Positions 51,282 through 57,898 of a stretch of DNA of 57,898 nt are shown piece after piece; the first letter of the stretch is position 1; every line of letters starts with the position of its first letter. The notes beneath the pieces were generated by a model. The model worked only from the letters and a program-made list of their open reading frames with translations, had not been told where the DNA came from and did no database searches. The stretch is from Pseudomonadota bacterium. GTDB taxonomy: Bacteria; Pseudomonadota; Alphaproteobacteria; Rhizobiales; Devosiaceae. Made by a program: the position numbers and the translations under genes. Where the stretch lies: assembly GCA_023431205.1 (NCBI GenBank), contig JAEYXQ010000036.1, positions 1 to 57,898 on the forward strand, given 5' to 3'.

Positions 51282-52300
51282 TGGACATCAAGCAGGCGCT
51301 GCACAAGATCGCCGACCGTCGGGACCTGACCGGTGAAGAGATGCGCAGCGTGATGCGCAGCATCATGGCCGGCGAAGCAACCGCCGCCCAGATCGGCGCC
51401 TTCCTGATGGGCATGCGGATCAAGGGCGAGACCGTGGGCGAGATCGCTGCCGCCGTATCGATCCTGCGGGAGCAGATGGTGCCGGTTACCGCCCCGGAAG
51501 ATGCCATCGACATCGTCGGAACCGGCGGTGACGGCGTCGGCAGCCTCAACATCTCCACGGCAACGGCTCTGGTGGTGGCGGCGGCGGGCGTGCCCGTGGC
51601 CAAGCACGGCAACAAGGCGTTGTCGTCCCGCTCAGGCTCCTCGCAGGCGCTTGAGGCATTGGGCGTCAAGCTCGACCTCACCCCTGCCGAGATCGGTGAG
51701 ACGATCGCGCAGGCCGGCATCGCCTTCATGTTCGCGCCGCATCACCACCCTGCCATGCGGCACGTCGGGCCGGCGCGCACTGAAATGGGCGTGAGGACGC
51801 TTTTCAACCTGCTGGGGCCGCAGGCCAACCCGGCCGGCGTGCGCCGCTACCTGCTCGGTGTCTACTCCCAGCAATGGGTGGAGCCGGTCGCGGCAGCGCT
51901 CTTGGCCAACCGCGCGATCAAGGCTTGGGTGGTGCATTCGAGCGAAGGTCTGGACGAGTTGTCGACGTCGGGTCCGAACTTCGTCGCGCAGATCGCCAAC
52001 GGCGACCTGCGCAGCTTCGAACTGCATCCCGAAGAGGTCGGACTCAAGCTGACGGATCCAAAGGATCTGCTGGGCGGCGATCCGGCGGAAAATGCTGCGG
52101 CAATCCATGCCTTGATCGACGGCGCCCCCGGGGCCTATCGTGACACCGTGCTGCTCAATGCCGGCGCAGCACTGCTCGTCGCCGACAAAGTCGAGAACAT
52201 CGAAGACGGCATTGCCTTGGCTCGTGAAACCATCGACAGCGGCAAGGCCAAGAGCACACTCGCCCGCCTGGTGGCGATATCCAACGGACGAGCGGAATGA
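51281..52300 (+). CDS. trpD: anthranilate phosphoribosyltransferase
   Basis: 339 residues from the ATG overlapping the trpG stop; GGGAGG lies upstream. The PRPP loop is VGTGGDGVGSLNIST (about 80-94), with the later KHGNKALSSRSGSSQ and FNLLGPQANPAGV typical of TrpD. It adds the phosphoribosyl group to anthranilate. Its end overlaps trpC by 4 bases (ATGA). Confidence 0.97.
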   Translation: MDIKQALHKIADRRDLTGEEMRSVMRSIMAGEATAAQIGAFLMGMRIKGETVGEIAAAVSILREQMVPVTAPEDAIDIVGTGGDGVGSLNISTATALVVAAAGVPVAKHGNKALSSRSGSSQALEALGVKLDLTPAEIGETIAQAGIAFMFAPHHHPAMRHVGPARTEMGVRTLFNLLGPQANPAGVRRYLLGVYSQQWVEPVAAALLANRAIKAWVVHSSEGLDELSTSGPNFVAQIANGDLRSFELHPEEVGLKLTDPKDLLGGDPAENAAAIHALIDGAPGAYRDTVLLNAGAALLVADKVENIEDGIALARETIDSGKAKSTLARLVAISNGRAE

Positions 52301-53109
52301 CCGATATCCTCAGGCAGATCGAACAGTACAAGCGCGAGGAAATCGCAGCGGCCAAGGCCATGCGGCCCTGGGCCGAAGTGGTCGCGCAGGCGCATGACCA
52401 GACGCCGCCGCGCGGCTTCCTGAACGCACTGAAGGCCAAACGCGCTGGTGGCGACTATGCGCTCATTGCCGAAGTAAAGAAGGCGAGCCCTTCCAAGGGG
52501 CTGATCCGACCCGACTTCGACCCCGCGGACATCGCGCGCGCCTATGAAGCGGCTGGCGCCGCCTGCCTCTCGGTGCTCACCGACCGGCCCAGTTTCCAGG
52601 GGTCGCCGAGCTACCTGATCGAGGCACGGGCAGCGACACAACTGCCGGTGCTGCGCAAGGACTTCCTGTTCGAGACCTACCAGGTCGCCGAGGCCCGCGC
52701 CTGGGGAGCCGATTGCATCCTGATCATCCTGGCGGCGGTGGGCGATGACACTGCGCGCTACCTGCTCGATGCAGCCGAGGAGTGGGGCATGGACGCGCTG
52801 GTGGAAGTGCACGACCAGCTAGAGCTCGACCGGGCATTGGCGCTTGATGCCGAGTTCATCGGCATCAACAACCGCAACCTCAGGACCTTCGAGACGACCC
52901 TCGAAACCTCGATCAAGCTTGCTGTCGGCGTGCCGGAAGGCCGCACACTGGTCAGCGAAAGCGGCATCGTCGACCACCAGCACCTGGTGAAGCTTGAGCG
53001 GGAGGCGGGCATCGGCACCTTCCTGGTCGGCGAGAGCCTGATGCGGCAGCAGGATGTGGTCGCGGCAACCCGAGCGCTGCTCAGGGGCGTGCCGGTCACG
53101 GCTGGTTGA
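52297..53109 (+). CDS. trpC: indole-3-glycerol phosphate synthase
   Basis: 270 residues. The (beta/alpha)8 landmarks are YALIAEVKKASPSKG (Lys about 55), VLTDRPSFQGS, LRKDFLFETYQV, DALVEVHDQLELDRALALDAEFIGINNRNLRTF and LVSESGI. It closes the indole ring. Only the trpEGDC part is here; trpF, trpB and trpA are elsewhere, as usual in Rhizobiales. The TGA overlaps the moaC ATG. Confidence 0.97.
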   Translation: MTDILRQIEQYKREEIAAAKAMRPWAEVVAQAHDQTPPRGFLNALKAKRAGGDYALIAEVKKASPSKGLIRPDFDPADIARAYEAAGAACLSVLTDRPSFQGSPSYLIEARAATQLPVLRKDFLFETYQVAEARAWGADCILIILAAVGDDTARYLLDAAEEWGMDALVEVHDQLELDRALALDAEFIGINNRNLRTFETTLETSIKLAVGVPEGRTLVSESGIVDHQHLVKLEREAGIGTFLVGESLMRQQDVVAATRALLRGVPVTAG

Positions 53110-53591
53110 TGGCGGGCGGTCTCACCCACCTCGATGCCCGCGGCCGGGCACACATGGTCGACATTGGTGACAAGGCAGTTACGCGTCGCCGGGCGGTCGC
53201 AGAAGCCACAGTGCTTGCCTCGCCGGACACGGTCGCCGCCCTGTTCAAAGGCAGCGGCAAGAAGGGCGATGCGCTCGCCACTGCCCGCATCGCCGGCATC
53301 ATGGGTGCGAAGAAAACGTCAGAGTTGATCCCGCTCTGCCATCCGCTGGCGCTGAGCAAGGTCACCATCGACATCGAGCGCCTCGCGGATGGAACCGGTC
53401 TGCATGTGACCGCTGCGGCTGAGACCACCGGGCAGACAGGCGTGGAAATGGAGGCACTGACCGCGGCAAGTGTCGCCGCGCTGACGCTCTATGACATGGG
53501 CAAGGCCATGGACCGCGCCATGACCGTCACCGATCTGCGGCTGGTGGAGAAATCCGGCGGCAAGTCTGGCGATTTCAAGCGGGCACCATGA
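53109..53591 (+). CDS. moaC: cyclic pyranopterin monophosphate synthase
   Basis: 160 residues. Family signatures are LTHLDARGRAHMVDIGDKAVTRRRAVAEA, IAGIMGAKKTSELIPLCHPLALSKV with the active-site His, and GVEMEALTAASVAALTLYDMGKAMDRAM with the catalytic Asp. It forms cPMP in molybdenum cofactor synthesis. It begins in the trpC stop codon and overlaps moeA by 4 bases. Confidence 0.97.
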   Translation: MAGGLTHLDARGRAHMVDIGDKAVTRRRAVAEATVLASPDTVAALFKGSGKKGDALATARIAGIMGAKKTSELIPLCHPLALSKVTIDIERLADGTGLHVTAAAETTGQTGVEMEALTAASVAALTLYDMGKAMDRAMTVTDLRLVEKSGGKSGDFKRAP

Positions 53592-54790
53592 GCCTGAAGC
53601 CCGTTGAGGACGCCATAGTCGCCATTCTAGCTCGGGTGCCGCCGGTCACCGCCGAAACGGTGCCACTGGCCAAGGCTGCCGGGAGAGTGCTGGCAGCGCC
53701 GGTCATTGCCACACACGACCAGCCGCCCTTCGATGCCTCGGCCATGGATGGCTACGCTGTTCGGGCGGCCGATGCTGTCGATGGTGCAACGCTGCGGGTC
53801 GTCGGGGTATCGCAGGCAGGTGCCAGGTTCCAGGGAGAACTGGGCACGGGGGAGGCCGTCCGCATCTTCACCGGCGCACCCCTGCCCCACGCCGCCGACA
53901 CGGTGATCATGCAGGAGCAGGCGGTGGTCGAGGGCGATCGGGTGGGGTTCACCGCGCCCGTCCGCCCGGGGCACAGCGTCCGCCTCCGCGGCCACGACTT
54001 CGCGTCAGGCGACCAACTGCTCGCACCCGGCACCCTGCTCGGCCCACTCCAGCTGACGGTAGCGGCGGCGGCGAACGCAGGAACCGTGTCGGTAGCACGC
54101 CGGCCATCCATTGCGCTGCTCGCAACCGGGGACGAACTGGTGCCACCGGGCAGCCCGCTCGCACCGGACCAGATCGTTGCCTCCAACACGGCCGGCCTGC
54201 TGCCCCTGCTTGCCCCCTATGCGGAGCGGGTCACGGACCATGGCATAGCGCCCGACGTCCGGGCAGAATTGCGCGACCGGCTCAGCGCCATCTTTGCCAG
54301 CAAGCCGGACGTCCTGGTCACCACCGGCGGCGCCAGCGTCGGAGAACATGACCTCGTGCAGGACGTGTTGAAGGAGTTGGGCGTGACGCTCGACTTCTGG
54401 CGGATCAACATGCGTCCCGGCAAACCGCTGATGTTCGGCGTGTGGGGCAAGACGCTGGTGTTCGGACTGCCCGGCAACCCCGTGTCGGCTATAGTGACCG
54501 CACTCGTGTTCATTCGCCCTGCCCTGCGCCGCTGGGCCGGATATGTGGAACCGGCCAACTGGCGGCTGCCACTTGCGGCGCCTACACCGGCGAACTCGGC
54601 GCGCCGGCACTTCATGCGCGGCCGGCTACTCCTCGGTGCCGAGGGGCCGCAAGTGCTGCCCATCCTTGAGACCGACAGCGGCCACACGTCGTCAATGGCG
54701 GCCGCCGACATGCTGATCGTCCAGCCGGAACATGAACCGGGCCAGCCCCGGGGCGCCGCGGTCGAGGTCATGCCGATCTTCGGCTTCTAG
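53588..54790 (+). CDS. moeA: molybdopterin molybdenumtransferase
   Basis: 400 residues. The N-terminal SAMDGYAVR loop (about 54-62), VTTGGASVGEHDLVQ in the central MoCF domain (about 238-252), FGLPGNPVSA and the C-terminal domain ending GAAVEVMPIFGF give the four-domain MoeA. It inserts molybdate into molybdopterin. It is the last gene of the coupled trp-moa unit; lexA follows with its own promoter. Confidence 0.97.
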   Translation: MSLKPVEDAIVAILARVPPVTAETVPLAKAAGRVLAAPVIATHDQPPFDASAMDGYAVRAADAVDGATLRVVGVSQAGARFQGELGTGEAVRIFTGAPLPHAADTVIMQEQAVVEGDRVGFTAPVRPGHSVRLRGHDFASGDQLLAPGTLLGPLQLTVAAAANAGTVSVARRPSIALLATGDELVPPGSPLAPDQIVASNTAGLLPLLAPYAERVTDHGIAPDVRAELRDRLSAIFASKPDVLVTTGGASVGEHDLVQDVLKELGVTLDFWRINMRPGKPLMFGVWGKTLVFGLPGNPVSAIVTALVFIRPALRRWAGYVEPANWRLPLAAPTPANSARRHFMRGRLLLGAEGPQVLPILETDSGHTSSMAAADMLIVQPEHEPGQPRGAAVEVMPIFGF

Positions 54791-54808
54791 CCCTCACGCG
54801 CTGATCTA

Positions 54809-54853
54809 TTGCAGAACATAGGCGGAACACTTATAGTCGTTCCGTCTATGTTC
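54809..54853 (+). promoter_or_regulatory. lexA promoter with two LexA boxes
   Basis: TTGCAG (54809) and TATAGT (54832) with a 17-base spacer form the promoter. Two alphaproteobacterial LexA boxes cover it: GAAC-N7-GAAC at 54814-54828, inside the spacer, and GTTC-N7-GTTC at 54839-54853, over the start site, in opposite orientation. This fits strong autorepression. Confidence 0.85.
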
Positions 54854-54876
54854 CGATTCTCGCCGAAAGGGCCAGA

Positions 54877-55581
54877 ATGCTCACGCGCAAGCAACACGAA
54901 CTGCTGATGTTCATCCATGAGCGGATGAAGGAGACAGGTATTCCGCCCTCCTTCGACGAGATGAAGGACGCGCTGGACCTCGCCTCCAAGTCCGGCATTC
55001 ACCGTCTGATCACCGCATTGGAGGAGCGCGGCTTCATCCGGCGTCTTCCCAACCGGGCGCGGGCAATGGAAGTGATCAAGCTGCCCGACTCGATGAACCC
55101 CACGCTGGGTGGACGCAAGGCGCGCTTCGAGCCGTCGGTGATCGAGGGCAACCTCGGCAAGGTCGCCAGCCCTTCCCAACGTGGAGAGGATTACGCGCGT
55201 CCGGTGTCGGTGCCGGTGATGGGCCGCATCGCGGCCGGTACGCCGATCGAGGCCATCCAGACTCACTCGCATACGATCGCCGTGCCACCCGAGATGCTGG
55301 GCGCTGGTGAGCACTACGCGCTCGAAGTGCGCGGTGACTCTATGATCGACGCGGGCATCTTCGACGGCGACACGGTGCTGATCCGCAAGCAGGAAAGCGC
55401 CTCCACCGGGGAGATCGTCGTGGCCCTTGTCGATGACGAGGAAGCGACGCTGAAGCGGCTGCGTCGCAAGGGCCAGACCATCGCGCTCGAGGCGGCAAAT
55501 CCCGCCTACGAGACGCGCATCTTTCCGCCGGACCGGGTGAAGGTGCAGGGTCGGCTCGTGGGCCTCATGCGGAAATACTAG
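54877..55581 (+). CDS. lexA: LexA repressor
   Basis: 234 residues. N-terminal winged helix MLTRKQHELLMFIHERMKETGIPPSFDEMKDAL with the recognition helix SKSGIHRLITALEERGFIRR. Autocleavage site Ala120-Gly121 in GRIAAGTPIEA, with catalytic Ser155 (RGDSMIDAG) and Lys193 (TLKRL). It represses SOS genes until RecA triggers self-cleavage. Its own promoter has two LexA boxes; a strong terminator follows. Confidence 0.98.
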   Translation: MLTRKQHELLMFIHERMKETGIPPSFDEMKDALDLASKSGIHRLITALEERGFIRRLPNRARAMEVIKLPDSMNPTLGGRKARFEPSVIEGNLGKVASPSQRGEDYARPVSVPVMGRIAAGTPIEAIQTHSHTIAVPPEMLGAGEHYALEVRGDSMIDAGIFDGDTVLIRKQESASTGEIVVALVDDEEATLKRLRRKGQTIALEAANPAYETRIFPPDRVKVQGRLVGLMRKY

Positions 55582-55647
55582 GTCTGTCGGCGGCCCGCTG
55601 CGCCCAGGCGCGTGCGCAAAGGGGTCGCCGCAGATCCGAACGGGCAG

Positions 55648-55686
55648 AAGCCGGCTCCCAGATCGGGAGCCGGCTTCTTGTTTTCC
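55648..55686 (+). terminator. rho-independent terminator after lexA
   Basis: AAGCCGGCTCCC pairs with GGGAGCCGGCTT (12 perfect pairs, 5-base loop AGATC) followed by CTTGTTTT. It also reaches the end of the convergent dehydratase gene. Confidence 0.92.
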
Positions 55687-55690
55687 GGCC

Positions 55691-57499
55691 TTAGTGGTTG
55701 TCGCGCGGGACGCCGTTGGTCTGGGCGATGCGCTGGTAGTTCACCGCCGGCTTGAGAACCGCGCCGCTGCCGAGTTGGTCCACGAGACCACGCTGGATTT
55801 CCTGCCAGGGTGTCTGGTGCTTCGGGAACTTGTAGCCGCCCTCGGCTTCCAGGTTGGCCCGACGCTGCTGGATCTCGGCGTCCGAGATCAGGATGTTGGC
55901 CTCGCCCTTGTTGAGGTCGATCCGCACCCTGTCACCGGTCTTGAGGATGGCGAGGTTACCACCCGCAGCAGCCTCCGGAGACGCATTGAGGATGGAAGGC
56001 GAGCCCGAGGTGCCGGACTGGCGACCGTCGCCGATACAGGGCAGCGCGTGGATGCCCTTCTTGATCAGGTAGTCGGGCGGCCGCATGTTCACCACCTCGG
56101 CGGCGCCGGGGTACCCGATAGGGCCGGCGCCACGCATGAACAGCATGGTGTACTCGTCGATCTCGAGCGACGGATCGTCGATACGGGCGTGATAGTCCTC
56201 GGGCCCGTCAAACACCACTGCCTTGCCTTCGAACATGCCCGGGTGCTGCGGATCGCTGAGATAGCGTTCGCGGAATTCGGGCGATATCACGCTGGTCTTC
56301 ATGATCGCGTTGTCGAACAGGTTGCCGCGCAGCACGATGAAGCCGGCTTCCGCCTTCAGCGGCTGATCGAACGGCCGGATCACCTTTTCGTCTTCGATCG
56401 GCGTGTCACGGCAGTTTTCGCCGATGGACCGACCATTGACCGTGGGCGCGTCCTCGTGGATCAGCCCCTGCTTCATCAGTTCATTGACCACCGCCGGAAC
56501 GCCACCGGCATGGTAGTAGTCCTCGCCTAGATACTCGCCGGCGGGCTGCAGGTTCACCAGAAGCGGCACGTGGTGACCGTGCTGCTGCCACTCGTCGATG
56601 TTGAGCTCGACACCGATGTGGCGGGCGATGGCATTGATGTGGATCGGGGCATTGGTCGATCCGCCGATAGCCGAGTTCACCACGATGGCGTTGAGGAAGT
56701 TTTCCTTGGTCAGGATGTCCGAGGGCTTGAGGTCCTCGTGCACCATCTCGACGGCGCGCTTGCCGGTACGGTAGGCCATTTCCTGGCGGTCGCGGTACGG
56801 CGCCGGAATGGCTGCCGACCCAGGCAACTGCATTCCCAGCGCTTCGGCCAGCGAGTTCATGGTCGTCGCCGTACCCATGGTGTTGCAGTAGCCGGTGGAC
56901 GGTGCCGAAGACGCCACCAGCTCGATGAACTTGGGATAGTCTATCTCGCCGGCGGCGAGCATCTGACGGGCCTTCCACACGATGGTGCCGGAGCCAGTCC
57001 GCTCCCCCTTGTGCCAGCCATTGAGCATGGGCCCGACCGACAGCGCGATCGCCGGGATGTTCACGGTCGCCGCGCCCATCAGCATCGCGGGGGTGGTCTT
57101 GTCGCACCCGATGGTCAGCACCACGCCATCCAGGGGATAGCCGTATAGAACTTCGACCAGTCCCAGATAGGCGAGGTTGCGGTCGAGGCCGGCCGTTGGG
57201 CGCTTGCCCGTTTCCTGGATCGGGTGGACCGGAAACTCGATGGCGATGCCACCGGCTTCACGGATGCCCTCGCGCAGGCGCTCGGCCAGCACGATGTGAT
57301 GGCGGTTGCACGGGCTGAGGTCGGAGCCGGTCTGGGCGATGCCGATGATGGGCTTGTCCGACTGCAGCTCCTCGCGGGAGACACCGAAATTCATGTAGCG
57401 CTCGAGATAAAGCGCCGTCATGTCCGGATTGTCCGGATTGTCGAACCAGGCGCGCGAGCGCAGCTTCTTGGGGGCGGAGCCGCCGTTTCCAGCCGTCAT
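55691..57499 (-). CDS. IlvD/Edd family sugar-acid dehydratase (xylonate dehydratase-like)
   Basis: 602 residues from the internal ATG giving MTAGNGGSAPKKLRSRAWFDNPDNPDMTALYLERYMNFG; 21 upstream codons are ignored. Cluster cysteines are Cys64 (DLSPCNRHH), Cys132 (IGCDKTTPA) and Cys205 (GYCNTMGTA); Lys134 is next to the second. The late GDGRQSGTSGSPSILNASPE and the RGAGPIGYPGAAEVVNM block match D-xylonate/L-arabonate dehydratases of Caulobacter type. It converts an aldonate to a 2-keto-3-deoxy acid with a [2Fe-2S] cluster. The neighbour is a KDGal kinase, so galactonate is also possible. TATGAT (minus) near 57603 may be its -10 element. Confidence 0.9.
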   Translation of the reverse strand: MTAGNGGSAPKKLRSRAWFDNPDNPDMTALYLERYMNFGVSREELQSDKPIIGIAQTGSDLSPCNRHHIVLAERLREGIREAGGIAIEFPVHPIQETGKRPTAGLDRNLAYLGLVEVLYGYPLDGVVLTIGCDKTTPAMLMGAATVNIPAIALSVGPMLNGWHKGERTGSGTIVWKARQMLAAGEIDYPKFIELVASSAPSTGYCNTMGTATTMNSLAEALGMQLPGSAAIPAPYRDRQEMAYRTGKRAVEMVHEDLKPSDILTKENFLNAIVVNSAIGGSTNAPIHINAIARHIGVELNIDEWQQHGHHVPLLVNLQPAGEYLGEDYYHAGGVPAVVNELMKQGLIHEDAPTVNGRSIGENCRDTPIEDEKVIRPFDQPLKAEAGFIVLRGNLFDNAIMKTSVISPEFRERYLSDPQHPGMFEGKAVVFDGPEDYHARIDDPSLEIDEYTMLFMRGAGPIGYPGAAEVVNMRPPDYLIKKGIHALPCIGDGRQSGTSGSPSILNASPEAAAGGNLAILKTGDRVRIDLNKGEANILISDAEIQQRRANLEAEGGYKFPKHQTPWQEIQRGLVDQLGSGAVLKPAVNYQRIAQTNGVPRDNH

Positions 57500-57692
57500 G
57501 ATGGTTAGGTCCTCAACATTCCGCCCGCGGATCGTGGCAGGCGTCTGGTCTGGTTCTAGCATGTCCGGCAGCCCACGGAATGCTCTCTCTTGAAAAAATC
57601 ATACAATTGAGCCAAGTGCGTGCAGCCACTGGTGGAAGTGGCGCCCAGCGGCTAGGGTCCCGTGGCTTGGGCGGGTGCAAGAGGGCGAAAGA

Positions 57693-57898
57693 GTGACACG
57701 TGGCGTCGAGTGGGTGGCCGTCGATTGGGGCACCTCCAACCTCCGGGCCTGGGGCATGGGCGCAGATGGGCAGCCGGTCCTCGAACGCTCCTCTCCCAAG
57801 GGCATGGGGAAGCTTGAACGGCACGAGTTTGCCGGTGCGCTGGCGGAATTGCTGGACGGGGTCCCCGCCGGAACCGGGATGCCGGTGCTGATCTGCGG
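57693..57898 (+). CDS. dgoK: 2-dehydro-3-deoxygalactonokinase, 5' part
   Basis: The window ends after 68 codons. The protein starts at GTG, eight bases behind GAGGG, with VEWVAVDWGTSNLRAWGMGADG, the DgoK phosphate-1 loop, and continues with SPKGMGKLERHEFAGALAEL. It phosphorylates 2-dehydro-3-deoxy-galactonate. It is divergent from the dehydratase, and their 193-base intergenic region is a likely shared control site. The rest of the gene lies outside. Confidence 0.85.
   Translation, partial: MTRGVEWVAVDWGTSNLRAWGMGADGQPVLERSSPKGMGKLERHEFAGALAELLDGVPAGTGMPVLIC

Overview
This 57.9-kb window is GC-rich bacterial chromosome. Three things point to an alphaproteobacterium of the order Hyphomicrobiales (Rhizobiales), probably near Devosia or Pelagibacterium: the gene order pyrG-secG-tpiA-ppiD-trpE-trpG-trpD-trpC-moaC-moeA-lexA, the alphaproteobacterial LexA boxes (GTTC-N7-GTTC) before lexA, and many small Rhizobiales-type proteins. 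The family placement is inference from gene order and protein style. No rRNA, tRNA, IS element, prophage or CRISPR array was seen.

Layout. (1) 1-3150: a small GIY-YIG nuclease gene bracketed by inverted copies of a short palindromic repeat, then a secreted unknown, a VOC protein, a Gre-family factor and an FKBP isomerase. (2) 3170-14966: a catabolic island. A tripartite tricarboxylate transporter (TctA/TctB/TctC) is combined with an NTF2-like protein, aldehyde dehydrogenase, SDR, HpcH/HpaI aldolase, a BKACE (DUF849) enzyme, a bicupin, a quinone oxidoreductase-like reductase, a DUF6282 metal-dependent hydrolase and an IclR regulator. Two similar dyads (GTTYC-N7-GGAAC) lie in its two divergent promoter regions and look like the IclR operator. 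(3) 14969-22767: SOS-associated peptidase, cold shock protein, an HxlR regulator divergent from two MFS transporters, acuI, mtnN and several small unknowns. (4) 22854-29226: cell envelope and motility-related genes (SleB-like hydrolase, DUF2076, a FlhB-C/FliK pair, ExoD, glycosyltransferase, FecR protein, potassium channel). (5) 29230-41701: a sensory and uptake module with an SSS-STAC histidine kinase, a small membrane protein, a stand-alone receiver, an XRE/DUF2083 short-chain acyl regulator, a five-gene Liv-type ABC transporter and a CHASE2 adenylate cyclase. (6) 41863-55686: a fused Gfo/Idh-aldo/keto reductase, then housekeeping genes: pyrG, secG, tpiA, ppiD, the trp operon, moaC, moeA and lexA. 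(7) 55691-57898: an IlvD/Edd sugar-acid dehydratase divergent from a truncated 2-dehydro-3-deoxygalactonokinase.

How the genes work together. The island in (2) plausibly imports a carboxylate and degrades it by dehydration or hydrolysis, oxidation and retro-aldol or Claisen-type cleavage; its substrate cannot be read from the sequence. Region (5) looks like a carbon-source sensing and uptake unit in which kinase, receiver and acyl-CoA-type regulator sit next to the transporter they may control. In region (6) tryptophan and molybdopterin genes are tightly coupled by 1-4 base stop/start overlaps, and lexA has its own SOS-controlled promoter and a strong terminator. Region (7) starts a sugar-acid (De Ley-Doudoroff type) pathway that runs off the window.
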